DNA from: Burkholderiaceae bacterium | Lineage (GTDB): Bacteria > Pseudomonadota > Gammaproteobacteria > Burkholderiales > Burkholderiaceae_E | Direction of reading: 5' to 3' | NCBI GenBank assembly: GCA_023954015.1 | Contig: JAMLIS010000001.1 | Span: 1 to 64,000, forward strand | Length of the DNA: 64,000 bases | Shown: one piece after another, positions 46,861 through 56,061 of the stretch | How the letters are laid out: each line of letters begins with the position of its first letter | Numbering within the stretch: the stretch's first letter is position 1 | The notes under the pieces: generated by a model | The model's input: the letters and a program-made list of their open reading frames with translations, nothing else | What the model was told of the DNA's origin: nothing | The model's database searches: none | Program-made: the position numbers and the translations under genes

Positions 46861-49800
46861 TCAGTTCGTTCGCTGCACGGCCACCGAGACGGGCGCCGCC
46901 GGCGACGCAGCCGCCGCCTCCACGGCACGACGCACGACCGGCGACACGGGAGCTTCGAATCCCATTCCGCGTGCGAGCGCCCACTCTCGCCGCTTCGCTT
47001 GCACCAGGTTACGCATCTTCACGTGGCCGTAGCCGCGGATGGCGTCCGGCGTTGCCGCGAGCGCGCAGGCCCCGGCCAGCGTTCCGGCTTCGAGCCGCGC
47101 GAGCAGCTGCTCGACCAGCGCTTCGTAGTCGTGCGCGAGCGCGCGCTCGACGCGCCGCTCGAGCGTGTAGCCGAAGACGTCGAAGGCGGTGCCGCGCAGC
47201 CCGCGCAGCGAAGCGAGGGCGCGAAAGGCCGGGAAGATCCACGCGCCGAAGCGCATCTTGCGCGGCAGGCCGTCGGGGCCGCGACGCGCCAGCAGCGGGG
47301 GCGCCAGCTGCACGCTCAGCGAGTACTCACCTTCGAATTCTTCTTCGAGCGAGCGACGGAAGGCCTCGGACGAGTACAGGCGCGCGACCTCGTACTCGTC
47401 CTTGTAAGCGAGCAGCTTCGCGTGGTTGCGCGCGACGATCTCGGCGAGTTCGAGCTTCTCGCCGGTGCCGCGCAACGGCCGCTCGGCCGCCTCGACGCGT
47501 CCGACGAGGCGGCGCAGGCGCGCCGCGAGGCGCTCGTCCTGGTAGTCGCGCAGGCGCCCCTCGAGCCGATCGACGAGGGCGGCGAGCGACTCGTCGTCGG
47601 CCGTCTTCGGCGCCTGGCTCGTTGCGAGCAACGCGTCGAGCGCGACCGCATCGTGCGCCGCGGCCCGCCCGAGACGGAACGCCAGCCGGTTCGCGTCGAC
47701 CGCCACGCCGTTCAGTTCGATCGCCCGCTCGATCGCGGCGCTCGACACCGGAACCAGCCCGCACTGCCAGGCATAGCCGAGCAGCACGATGTTCGCACCC
47801 ATCGTGTCGCCGATCGCCCGGCGCGACAGCATCTGCGCATCGAAGACCGCAACGCGGTCGTCGCCGGCCGCCGCGTACAGCTTCGCGAGCAGCGCGTCCA
47901 CCGGCACCTTCGCGTCGGGCCGGGTGACCTGCATCGCCATCGGCAGCACGTGCCGGTTGACGACGATGCGCGTGCGGCCGTGGCTCACCGATTGCAGCGC
48001 ATCGTCGCCGGCGGCGACCACCGGATCGCAGGCGAGCACCGCGTCGGCCTGCTGCGTGTCGATGCGCACCTGGTTCAACGCGGCGGCGTCGACCGCCAGC
48101 CGCACGTGCGACAGGACGCTGCCGCCCTTCTGCGCGAAACCCATGAAGTCGAGCACCGACGCGTGCCGTCCTTCGAGATGCGCGGCCATCGCGATGACCG
48201 CGCCGACGGTGACCACGCCGGTGCCGCCCACGCCGGTGACGAGCAGGTCGCAGGGACCGTGCCAGTCGCGGCGGGCCGCCTCGGGCAGGCGCGCGACGAG
48301 CGCATCGAAGCCCGCGCGGTCGAGCGCCGACGAGCGCCGGCGCGGCTGCCCCCCCTCGACCGAAACGAAGCTCGGACAGAAGCCGTCGGCGCAGCGGTAG
48401 TCCTTGTTGCAGCTGTTCTGGTCGATTCTCCGCTTGCGTCCGTCGGGCGTGTCGACGGGAACCACCGACAGGCAGTTCGACTTCTCGTTGCAGTCGCCGC
48501 AGCCTTCGCAGACCGCCTCGTTGATGAAGAGGCGCCGCGGCGGGTCGGGATACTCGTTGCGCTTGCGACGCCGGCGCTTCTCGGCGGCACAGGTCTGGTC
48601 GTAGACGAGCGCCGTCACGCCCGGCGTGTCGCGCAATTCGCGCTGCACGAGATCGAGTTCGAGCCGATGATGGAAGGTGGTGCCGGCGGGGAAGGCGGCG
48701 GCGTTGCGCCGATGCGGCTGCGGATCGTCGGAGACGAGGGCGATGCGCTCGACGCCTTCGGCGCGCACCTGGCGCGCGATCGACGCGGCGTTCACCGTGC
48801 CGTCCGGATGCTGCCCGCCGGTCATCGCGACCGCGTCGTTGTGCAGGATCTTGTACGTGACGTTGGCGCCCGCCGCCACCGACTGGCGGATCGCCAGCGA
48901 GCCCGAATGAAAATACGTTCCGTCGCCGAGGTTCTGGAACACGTGCGGCGTCTTCGTGAACGCACCGTGCGCGACCCAGTCGACCCCCTCGCCGCCCATC
49001 TGCACCAGCCCGGTCGTGGAACGCTCCATCCACATCGCCATGCCGTGGCAGCCGATGCCCGACTGCGCACGCGATCCCTCGGGCACCCGGGTGGACGTGT
49101 TGTGCGGACAACCCGAGCAGAAGAACGGAATGCGCCGTATCGCGTCGGCCGCGTTCGACGGCAGCGGCGGACGCACGAACGCGTCGATGCGATCGCGCCG
49201 GTCGAGCGACGGGAAGTGCCGCGCGAGCCAGCCCGCGAGCACCGGCAGCACGCGCGAAGGGCGCAGCTCGCCGACCTCGGACAGCAGCGGCGCGCCGCCG
49301 GCGTCGCGCTTGCCGAGGATCGCCGGCCGCGCACCTGCAGGCGCGTTGTACAGCAGCGCCTGCAGCTGCTGCTCGACGACCGGCCCCTTCTCCTCGACGA
49401 CGAGCACCTCTTCGAGTCCTTGCGCGAAGGCGAGCGCGCGCGTGGGCTCGATCGGATACGCGAGACCGATCTTGTAGACGCGCACGCCGGCACGCGCCAG
49501 GTCGTCGAGCGTCAGCTCGATGCGCCGCAGCGCCTCGAGCAGGTCGCGATGCGCCTTGCCGCAGGTGACGATGCCCACTCGCGCGTGCGGCGCGTCGGCG
49601 ACGATGCGGTCGATCGAACGAAGGCGCGCGAATGCACGCACCGCGTCGAGGCGCATCGCCATGCGCGCTTCGATCGACGGGCTGGGAACGTCGTCGGGAC
49701 GCAGGTGCAGGCTGCCGAGCGACCGGTCGGCGACGAAGAAATCCTCGGACACCGGCTCGGGCACCCCGGCGACGATCGGATCGAGGTCGACGCTCGCGGC

Positions 49801-50457
49801 GCTCTCGACGACCTCGGAGATCGCCTTCATGCCGACCCACGTGCCCGAGGCGCGCGAAAGCGCCCAGCCGTACAGTCCGAACTCGATCAGCTCGGCCACG
49901 CTCGCCGGGCTGAGCACCGGCATGCGCCAGGACATCATCGCGAAGTCGCTCTGGTGCGAGAACGCCGACGACACGCAGCCGTGGTCGTCGCCGGCGACGA
50001 CGAGCACGCCGCCGTGCGGCGAGGCACCGCGCGCGTTGCCGTGCTTGAGCGCGTCACCCGCGCGGTCGACGCCCGGCCCCTTGCCGTACCACAGGCCGAA
50101 CACCGCCTGCACGCTGCGACCCGGGTCGCTCTCGACCTCCTGCGAACCGAGCACCGCGGTGGCGGCCAGTTCCTCGTTGACGGCCGGCAGGAAGCGGATG
50201 CGCGCCTCGTCGAGGCGCTCACGGTACTTCCACAGCTGCTGGTCGTAGGCGCCCAGCGGAGAGCCGCGGTAGCCGCTGACGAAACCCGCGGTGTCCAGCC
50301 CGCGCCCGGCGTCGAGCGCGCGCTGCATCAGCGGAAGGCGCACCAGCGCCTGGGTGCCGGTGACGAAGACGCGCCCTGCGCCGGCACAGACCGCATCGGA
50401 GAGACGGTAGCCGGTGAGCGCAGAGCGCACCGCGACGGGGAGATCGGGCGCGTTCAT
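46861..50457 (-). CDS. Indolepyruvate ferredoxin oxidoreductase (fused alpha and beta subunits)
   Basis: 1,198 residues combining IorA- and IorB-type parts: N-terminal pyrimidine domain (YRGSPLGAYDQQLW), thiamine-diphosphate domain around residue 444-540 (FFCSGCPHNTSTRVPEG, GIGCHGMAMWM), a 4Fe-4S segment near 650 (CEGCGDCNEKSNC) and a C-terminal gamma domain from about 744 (GVGGTGVVTVGAVIAMAA). It oxidatively decarboxylates arylpyruvates to aryl-acetyl-CoA with ferredoxin. The substrate may be indolepyruvate or another keto acid. It is divergent from an Lrp-type regulator, 145 nt away, which probably controls it. Confidence 0.93.
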   Translation of the reverse strand: MNAPDLPVAVRSALTGYRLSDAVCAGAGRVFVTGTQALVRLPLMQRALDAGRGLDTAGFVSGYRGSPLGAYDQQLWKYRERLDEARIRFLPAVNEELAATAVLGSQEVESDPGRSVQAVFGLWYGKGPGVDRAGDALKHGNARGASPHGGVLVVAGDDHGCVSSAFSHQSDFAMMSWRMPVLSPASVAELIEFGLYGWALSRASGTWVGMKAISEVVESAASVDLDPIVAGVPEPVSEDFFVADRSLGSLHLRPDDVPSPSIEARMAMRLDAVRAFARLRSIDRIVADAPHARVGIVTCGKAHRDLLEALRRIELTLDDLARAGVRVYKIGLAYPIEPTRALAFAQGLEEVLVVEEKGPVVEQQLQALLYNAPAGARPAILGKRDAGGAPLLSEVGELRPSRVLPVLAGWLARHFPSLDRRDRIDAFVRPPLPSNAADAIRRIPFFCSGCPHNTSTRVPEGSRAQSGIGCHGMAMWMERSTTGLVQMGGEGVDWVAHGAFTKTPHVFQNLGDGTYFHSGSLAIRQSVAAGANVTYKILHNDAVAMTGGQHPDGTVNAASIARQVRAEGVERIALVSDDPQPHRRNAAAFPAGTTFHHRLELDLVQRELRDTPGVTALVYDQTCAAEKRRRRKRNEYPDPPRRLFINEAVCEGCGDCNEKSNCLSVVPVDTPDGRKRRIDQNSCNKDYRCADGFCPSFVSVEGGQPRRRSSALDRAGFDALVARLPEAARRDWHGPCDLLVTGVGGTGVVTVGAVIAMAAHLEGRHASVLDFMGFAQKGGSVLSHVRLAVDAAALNQVRIDTQQADAVLACDPVVAAGDDALQSVSHGRTRIVVNRHVLPMAMQVTRPDAKVPVDALLAKLYAAAGDDRVAVFDAQMLSRRAIGDTMGANIVLLGYAWQCGLVPVSSAAIERAIELNGVAVDANRLAFRLGRAAAHDAVALDALLATSQAPKTADDESLAALVDRLEGRLRDYQDERLAARLRRLVGRVEAAERPLRGTGEKLELAEIVARNHAKLLAYKDEYEVARLYSSEAFRRSLEEEFEGEYSLSVQLAPPLLARRGPDGLPRKMRFGAWIFPAFRALASLRGLRGTAFDVFGYTLERRVERALAHDYEALVEQLLARLEAGTLAGACALAATPDAIRGYGHVKMRNLVQAKRREWALARGMGFEAPVSPVVRRAVEAAAASPAAPVSVAVQRTN

Positions 50458-50602
50458 GGCGGACGGGGCCGGGTGGCCGCTTGTTCGGGGTCTATCCGTG
50501 CAATGCTATGCGGTAAACGGCGCACGTTTCACGCGTATGGTCGGCGGCTCCGCGACGCGCGCGCACGAAACGTGCAGGAAATCGCTCGCAGGAGACCGAT
50601 CG

Positions 50603-51094
50603 ATGATTCCGCTCGACCGCATCGACATCCAGCTGCTCGCCGCGCTGCAACGCGACGGCCGCGCCACCAACCCCGCGCTCGGCGAGCGCGTCCACCTGTC
50701 GGCCTCGCAGATCAGCCGCCGCATCCAGCGGCTCGAGCAGGCCGGCCTCATCGACCGCTACGTGACGCTGCTGCGCCCGGCACGGCTCGGCCTGAGCGTG
50801 ATCGCCTACACGCGCGTCTCGCTCGAGCGCCATGGCGAAGCGCAGAACGAGGACTTCAACCGCGCGGTGCAACTGCTGCCCGAAGTGCTCGAGTGCTACT
50901 CGGTAACCGGGCCCTACGATTACCTGCTGCGCGTCGTCGCCGCCGACCTCGACGCGTTCGCGCAGTTCATGCTGCACCGGCTGATGCGCGTACCGGGCGT
51001 GCGCGGCGTCGAATCGAGCGTCGTGCTGCAGGAGATCAAGCGAACGACCGAACTGCCGCTCGGACCGGCGCAGGGCGCGGCGGCCGCCGCATAG
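50603..51094 (+). CDS. Lrp/AsnC family transcriptional regulator
   Basis: 163 residues from the ATG at 50603, with GGAGA upstream. An N-terminal winged helix-turn-helix (residues about 5-55; NPALGERVHLSASQISRRIQRLEQAGLI) is followed by an AsnC ligand-binding domain (about 65-150; ECYSVTGPYDYLLRVVAADLDAF). Amino acids usually tune such regulators. Being divergent from the indolepyruvate oxidoreductase gene, it likely senses an aromatic amino acid and controls that gene. Longer upstream frames exist but lack a good ribosome-binding site. Confidence 0.92.
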   Translation: MIPLDRIDIQLLAALQRDGRATNPALGERVHLSASQISRRIQRLEQAGLIDRYVTLLRPARLGLSVIAYTRVSLERHGEAQNEDFNRAVQLLPEVLECYSVTGPYDYLLRVVAADLDAFAQFMLHRLMRVPGVRGVESSVVLQEIKRTTELPLGPAQGAAAAA

Positions 51095-51116
51095 CGCCGG
51101 ACCCGAAGCGCGAGCG

Positions 51117-53057
51117 CTACAGCGCGTTGGCGGCCGTTGCGCTCACGAGCAGCTTGCGCAGCCGCTCGACGTCCACCGGTTTGGTCAGGTGCGCCTGGAA
51201 GCCCGCCTCGAGCGTTCGTCGGCGGTCGCTCGCCTGGCCGTAGCCGGTCATCGCCGCGACGTACATCGGCTCGGTCGACTGCTGTCGCAGCCGCCGCATC
51301 ACGGAAAAGCCGTCGCCGTCGGGCATGTTCAGGTCGAGCAGCACGATCTGCGGGCGGAACGACGCCGCGACGCGGACGCCGTCGTCGGCACCGTAGGCGC
51401 CGCGCGCATCCTGGCCGAGAAGCTGCAGCACCTGCACCATGGTGTCGGTCGAATCGCGGTTGTCGTCGATGACGAGCACGCGCGCGGCGCCGGCGACGCC
51501 CGACGAAAGCGCGGGTGCCGCCGGCTGGAGGCTCGCCGCCGTCTCGTGCATCGGCAGCTGCATCGTGAACACGCTACCGCAGCCGGGGCCGTCGCTGGCA
51601 GCCGTCAACGTGCCGCCGTGCTGCTCCACCAGCGTCCGCGCCAGGCTCAGGCCGATGCCGAGCCCCTGCCCGGCCGAAGCGCCGCCGCCGTCGAGCTGGG
51701 TGAACAGCTCGAAGACCCGCTCGAGCTCGTGGGCGGGCATGCCACGGCCGTTGTCGTGCACGCAGGTGACGCTGTGCTTGCCGTCGACCCGCACCTCGAT
51801 GCGGATGTCGCCGCCGTCGTCGGTATAGCGGATCGCGTTGTTCAACAGGTTCTGCAACGACTGCGCCAGGCGCGCCGCATCGCCGAGCAGCGGGATCGGC
51901 GCGTCGGGCAGCGAAAGCGAAAGACGGTGGCTGCGCGCGCGCGCCAGCGGAAGGACCGCATCGACGCTCGACCGGACGACGTCGCGGTAGTCGAGCGGGC
52001 GGCGATCCAGGCGCACCTTGCCGGTGGCGACTCGGCCGATGTCGAGAAGATCGTCCACCAGGCGCGTGAGCTGCGCGAGCTGCCGGTCGATCACCGCTCG
52101 CGCCGCGCCGAGCTCCTGCGGGAAGGCCGGATGCGCGCCGAGCAGGCTGACGGCATTGCGGATCGGCGCCAGCGGATTGCGCAGTTCGTGCGCGAGCATC
52201 GCGAGAAACTCGCTCGTGCGCCGACTCGAGTCTTCCAGCTCGTGCAGCCGCCGCGGATCGGTCAGGTCGCGCACGACCTGGGCGTAGCCGCGCAAGGCCC
52301 CGGCACCGTCCAGCACCGGCGTCAGCACGGTGCTCGACCAGAACATCGAGCGATCCTTGCGCAGGTACCAGCGTTCGCGCTCGCTGCGGCCCTCCTCGAG
52401 CGCGCGCGCCCGATCGAGCGCCGGTGCCCCGGCGGCGATCTCCGACGGCGGGTAGAACTCGCTGAAGTCGCGCCCCAGCACGTCGGCGGTCTCGTAGCCG
52501 GTGAGCGAAGTCGCGGCGGCGTTCCAGGTCTGCACGCGCCCTTCGGCGTCGACCAGGAAGATCGCGTAATCCTTGACCGCGTCGACCAGCAGGCGCACCT
52601 GCTCTTCGCGGCGGCGCAATTCCTCCTCGTATCGCCAGCGCTCGGTGAGGTCGCGCGTGACCTTGGCGAAGCCGACCAGCTTGCCGCTGTCGTCACGCAG
52701 CGCGGTGATGATCACGCTCGCCCAGAAGCGGCTGCCGTCCTTGCGAAGGCGCCACCCCTCGTCCTCGAAGCGCCCCTTCTCGCCGGCGGCCCGCAGCTCC
52801 TGTTGCGGCCACTGCGAGCGGATCGCGTCTTCCGGATAGAAGGTCTCGAACGAACGACCGATGATCTCGTGCGCCTCGTAGCCCTTGATGCGCTGTGCGC
52901 CCGCGTTCCACGTGACGACGCGACCGCGCACGTCGAGCAGGAAGATCGCGTAGTCCTGCACGCTCTCGACGAGCAGGCGAAACGGATCCGCTCCCAACGT
53001 GGCGAGGTCGGCATGCACCGGGTGCGGCCGCACTCCGCCAGGTTCTTGGTCGGTCAT
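51117..53057 (-). CDS. Hybrid sensor histidine kinase with two PAS domains and receiver
   Basis: 646 residues, soluble: PAS/PAC (about 25-145; FRLLVESVQDYAIFLLDVRGRVV), second PAS (about 155-265; VRLLVDAVKDYAIFLVDAEGRV), HisKA with phosphorylatable His in FLAMLAHELRNPLAP (near 289), HATPase (about 395-505; NAIRYTDDGGDIRIEV, GLGIGLSLARTLVEQHGG) and a C-terminal receiver with DD near 529 and phospho-Asp in LLDLNMPDGDG near 574. No membrane segment is seen, so it senses a cytoplasmic cue. The two PAS domains share closely similar openings, suggesting duplication. No output regulator gene is adjacent. Confidence 0.93.
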   Translation of the reverse strand: MTDQEPGGVRPHPVHADLATLGADPFRLLVESVQDYAIFLLDVRGRVVTWNAGAQRIKGYEAHEIIGRSFETFYPEDAIRSQWPQQELRAAGEKGRFEDEGWRLRKDGSRFWASVIITALRDDSGKLVGFAKVTRDLTERWRYEEELRRREEQVRLLVDAVKDYAIFLVDAEGRVQTWNAAATSLTGYETADVLGRDFSEFYPPSEIAAGAPALDRARALEEGRSERERWYLRKDRSMFWSSTVLTPVLDGAGALRGYAQVVRDLTDPRRLHELEDSSRRTSEFLAMLAHELRNPLAPIRNAVSLLGAHPAFPQELGAARAVIDRQLAQLTRLVDDLLDIGRVATGKVRLDRRPLDYRDVVRSSVDAVLPLARARSHRLSLSLPDAPIPLLGDAARLAQSLQNLLNNAIRYTDDGGDIRIEVRVDGKHSVTCVHDNGRGMPAHELERVFELFTQLDGGGASAGQGLGIGLSLARTLVEQHGGTLTAASDGPGCGSVFTMQLPMHETAASLQPAAPALSSGVAGAARVLVIDDNRDSTDTMVQVLQLLGQDARGAYGADDGVRVAASFRPQIVLLDLNMPDGDGFSVMRRLRQQSTEPMYVAAMTGYGQASDRRRTLEAGFQAHLTKPVDVERLRKLLVSATAANAL

Positions 53058-53060
53058 CGG

Positions 53061-53240
53061 AATTTTCGGCGGGCAGAAGCAATCCGCGTGCCCGCGCTCG
53101 AACGCAAGGGCTGCACGATCGGCGTGGACGACCTCCACATCGCGGCTCACGCACGCAGCGAAGGGCCGATCCTCGTTTCGAACAACGTGCGCGAGTTCGA
53201 GCGGGTGGAAGCGCCCCGGCTCGAGGACTGGTCCGTCTGA
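53061..53240 (+). pseudogene. VapC-type PIN-domain toxin remnant (C-terminal part only)
   Basis: This plus-strand frame ends with about 50 residues typical of VapC C-termini: LERKGCTIGVDDLHIAAHAR, ILVSNNVREFERV and PRLEDWSV. They contain the conserved D-x-x-IAAHA and TNN(V)REF-like segments. The N-terminal half with the first acidic residues is missing, and no antitoxin gene precedes it; the start of the region overlaps the opposite-strand kinase start. It stops 1 nt before the 3' end of tRNA-Arg. Probably a relic of a toxin-antitoxin pair brought by an element at that tRNA. Confidence 0.65.
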
Positions 53241-53241
53241 G

Positions 53242-53317
53242 TGGCGCGCCCGGCTGGGATCGAACCAGCGACCCCTGGCTTCGGAGGCCAGTACTCTATC
53301 CGCTGAGCTACGGGCGC
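53242..53317 (-). tRNA. tRNA-Arg (CCG)
   Basis: Minus-strand cloverleaf of 76 nt. It has acceptor stem GCGCCCG/CGGGCGC, anticodon loop CTCCGAA with anticodon CCG (reading CGG), TTCGATC T-loop and encoded CCA at 53242-53244. A toxin remnant ends right at its 3' side, the side where integrative elements usually insert. Confidence 0.97.
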
Positions 53318-53385
53318 GAGCCCGCGATTGTAGCCTGCCCGTCGGCGGCGCACGATGCGCAGCGGGTATGCTCCTTCGCATTCCG

Positions 53386-54300
53386 ATGCGCACTTTCACG
53401 CCCCAGCAGGCGCTGCTGCTGTCGATCGCCGCCGCCTTCGTCACGATCGCCCTGAAGTCCGGCGCATGGTGGCTCACCGGTTCGGTCGGCTACCTGTCGG
53501 ACGCCGCCGAGTCGATCGTCAACCTGATCGGCGCGTCCTTCGCCCTGGCGATGGTCTCGTATGCGCGCGTTCCGCCCGACGACGATCATCCGTACGGACA
53601 CGGCAAGGCCGAGTACTTCTCGGCCGGGCTCGAAGGCGCGATGATCTTCGTGGCGGCCGCCGCCATCCTGTTCTTCGCCGCCGAGCGGCTCGTCCACCCG
53701 AAGCCGCTGGCTCACCTGGGCATCGGCACGGCGCTGTCGGTGGCCGCGAGCGTCGTCAATTTCGCCGTCGCGCGCGTCCTGCTGCAGGTCGGCCGCGCCC
53801 ATCGCTCGTTCGCGCTCGAGGCCGACTCGCGCCATCTGATGACCGACGTCTGGACGACCGCCGGCGTGGTCGTCGGCGTGGGGCTTGCCGGCGCCACCGG
53901 CTACGGCTGGATCGATCCGCTCGTCGCCGCCGCAGTGGCGTTCAACATCCTGCGCGAAGGATGGCAGTTGATGCACCGCGCGGTGGGCGGGCTGATGGAC
54001 CGTGCGCAGGACGAGGACGACGTCGCCCGCATCGAGCACGTGCTGGGTGAACTCGCGCCGCCGCCGTGTCGCTTCGCGAACCTGAAGACGCGCACCTCGG
54101 GGCCGCTGCGCTTCGCCCAGGTCGACCTGTGGGTGCCGGGATCGTGGAGCGTGGCCCGCGCGCACGCGCTGGCCGACGAAATCGAGGACGCGGTCCAGCG
54201 TCGCACCGGCACCCGGCTGACCACGCACGTCGAGCCGATCGAGGAGCAGCCGGCGCCGGCTTCACCCGAGGAGCACGCGGCAGCGCGCGACTCGGCGTAG
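53386..54300 (+). CDS. Cation diffusion facilitator family transporter
   Basis: 304 residues from the ATG at 53386 (MRTFTPQQALLLSIAAAF); an in-frame ATG at 53368 would add six. CDF signatures are GSVGYLSDAAESIVNLIGA (metal-binding Asp), DDHPYGHGKAEYF and ADSRHLMTDVWTT (His and Asp of the transport site), with about six helices and a C-terminal cytoplasmic metal-binding domain. It exports Zn2+, Fe2+ or similar ions using the proton gradient. It is the gene after tRNA-Arg. Confidence 0.91.
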   Translation: MRTFTPQQALLLSIAAAFVTIALKSGAWWLTGSVGYLSDAAESIVNLIGASFALAMVSYARVPPDDDHPYGHGKAEYFSAGLEGAMIFVAAAAILFFAAERLVHPKPLAHLGIGTALSVAASVVNFAVARVLLQVGRAHRSFALEADSRHLMTDVWTTAGVVVGVGLAGATGYGWIDPLVAAAVAFNILREGWQLMHRAVGGLMDRAQDEDDVARIEHVLGELAPPPCRFANLKTRTSGPLRFAQVDLWVPGSWSVARAHALADEIEDAVQRRTGTRLTTHVEPIEEQPAPASPEEHAAARDSA

Positions 54301-54326
54301 CGCCGTCGGCACACCGCCGGCACATT

Positions 54327-55040
54327 TCACTCGGCCCACATCACCCGCTGCACCGACGCCGGAAAGACCGACAGCCGGTTCTGCACTACCTGCGGATCGC
54401 CGGTGACGTGCTCGGCGGCGGCGCGTGCGGCGTCGACCTGTTCGTCGGAGCGCACGGCGCCCCACAGCCAGACGACGCCGTCGGCGACGACGACATTGAC
54501 GAACGCGGTGTCCAGGCCGGCGCGGCGCATCTCGTCGTCGATGCGCTGGCGCAGCGACCGATCGGCGCTGTCGACATCGACGCTCGCGCCCGGCCGCACC
54601 GACGACGACGCGAGCGCCTGCAGCAGGTTCGCGCGGCTCACGATGCCGACCACTTCGTCGCCGCGCATCACCGGCACGCGCTTGATGCGGTTGCGCTCGA
54701 GCAGCGCGGCGATTTCGGGCAGGCTCGCGTCCTCGCGCACGGTGGCCACGTTGCGCGTCATCACGTCGGTGACCCGCCGGCCGTGCGTCTTCGCGTAGTC
54801 GCGCGCGCGCTCGTCGCTTTCGCCGAACAGGCGCAGCCACCACGACGGCTCGCGCTCGGTGCCGCTTTCGACGCGACGCACGAGATCGCCCTCGCTGACG
54901 ATGCCGAGCAGCCGTCCGTCGGCGCCGAGCACCGGCACGCCGCTGATCCCGTTGCGCAGGAGCAGCCGCGCGACGTCGACGACCGATGCGTTCTCGTCGA
55001 CGGAAATCACGGGACTGGACATCACGTCGCGAGCCTGCAT
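54327..55040 (-). CDS. CBS-pair and BON domain protein
   Basis: 237 residues: two CBS motifs (residues about 1-60, VMSSPVISVDENASVVDVARLL and about 90-150, VMTRNVATVREDASLPEIAALL) followed by a BON domain (about 165-230). CBS pairs bind adenosine nucleotides. The combination occurs in stress-related proteins of proteobacteria; function here is unknown. No signal peptide, so cytoplasmic, which is unusual for BON. It converges on the CDF gene. Confidence 0.9.
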   Translation of the reverse strand: MQARDVMSSPVISVDENASVVDVARLLLRNGISGVPVLGADGRLLGIVSEGDLVRRVESGTEREPSWWLRLFGESDERARDYAKTHGRRVTDVMTRNVATVREDASLPEIAALLERNRIKRVPVMRGDEVVGIVSRANLLQALASSSVRPGASVDVDSADRSLRQRIDDEMRRAGLDTAFVNVVVADGVVWLWGAVRSDEQVDAARAAAEHVTGDPQVVQNRLSVFPASVQRVMWAE

Positions 55041-55085
55041 GGCGCCTCCTGGTCGAACGAAACGAAACGCGTCATCGTACGTCGT

Positions 55086-56045
55086 TCAGCCCGGGCGAGC
55101 GCGACTGCGCTCGACCGGGTGCACCTGCGGCGCCAGCCGCAAGACGTCCGCCGGCTGCGCCAGGCTCGTTCCCGGCAAGAGCAACGCGGCCGTACCGGCG
55201 GCCACGCCGTGCCGCAGCGCGTCGTCGAGCGAGCCGCCGCAGCTCAGGCGCCATACCGTCGCTGCCAGGAAGCTGTCGCCCGCGCCGACGGTACCGGCGA
55301 TCGGCACGTCGAGCGCAGGCGCCCGGACCCTCTCGCCGGTGGTCGCGAGCAGCGCACCGCGGTGGCCGAGCGATAGCGCGACGATCTGCGCCCGGCCGCT
55401 GCGCACGATCTCGTCGGCGGCGCGCATCCACTCTTGCTCGGTCTCGAGCGGCTCGCCGGTCAGCTCGCGCAGCTCGCGCAGGTTCGGCTTCACGAGGTCT
55501 ACCCCCTCGTCGAGCGCGTTGGCCAGCGCGGCACCCGACGCGTCGACCGCGATGCGGCCTCCCCGGCCGCGAACGAGGCGCGCCAGGCGTGCATAGAAAT
55601 CGGAGGGCACGCCTTCGGGCAGGCTGCCGCTCGCCACCACCCACGGAAAGGCGTCGAGCAGCGACGCGACGCGATCGAGGCACGCCTGCCACTCGTGTTC
55701 GGCGAGATGCGGCCCGGGCAGCACGAATCGATATTCGCGCCCGCTCGCACGTTCGAGGATGGTGAACGATTCGCGGGTCTCCCCGTCGATGCGAAGCGCG
55801 AGCGCCGGCACCGTTTCCTCGTCGAGCCGCTGCTGCAGCAGCATGCCGAGCGCGCCTCCGGCCGGGAACAGCGCCAGGCAGTCGGTCCCCAGCCGCGCGA
55901 GCACGCGGGCGACGTTGATGCCGCCCCCGCCCGGATCCCGATGCAGTCCGGCGCAGCGCAGCTTGTGCTCGGGCGTGATCCGCTCGGTGCTCGCCGCCAC
56001 GTCGATCGACGGGTTCGGCGTGACGGTGAGGACGGCCTGGCTCAA
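55086..56045 (-). CDS. 1-phosphofructokinase family (PfkB) hexose kinase
   Basis: 319 residues, opening VLTVTPNPSIDVAASTERI, with the PfkB family GGGGINVARVLARLG signature and the C-terminal GTVGAGDSFLAATVWRL (anion hole and catalytic Asp). It resembles LacC/FruK and the PfkB isozyme. It likely phosphorylates fructose 1-phosphate, tagatose 6-phosphate or fructose 6-phosphate. No PTS genes are in the window, so which sugar is unclear. It lies in tandem after a cytochrome gene (16 nt apart). Confidence 0.9.
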   Translation of the reverse strand: MSQAVLTVTPNPSIDVAASTERITPEHKLRCAGLHRDPGGGGINVARVLARLGTDCLALFPAGGALGMLLQQRLDEETVPALALRIDGETRESFTILERASGREYRFVLPGPHLAEHEWQACLDRVASLLDAFPWVVASGSLPEGVPSDFYARLARLVRGRGGRIAVDASGAALANALDEGVDLVKPNLRELRELTGEPLETEQEWMRAADEIVRSGRAQIVALSLGHRGALLATTGERVRAPALDVPIAGTVGAGDSFLAATVWRLSCGGSLDDALRHGVAAGTAALLLPGTSLAQPADVLRLAPQVHPVERSRARPG

Positions 56046-56061
56046 TGCGCTCGCCCGGCGG

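Noticed and set aside
46711..51243. A 1,510-codon open frame on the plus strand opposite the indolepyruvate oxidoreductase gene
   Set aside because: Arg- and Ala-rich composition, no recognisable domain, and it fully mirrors a well-supported minus-strand gene. Very GC-rich codon use leaves long antisense frames open.
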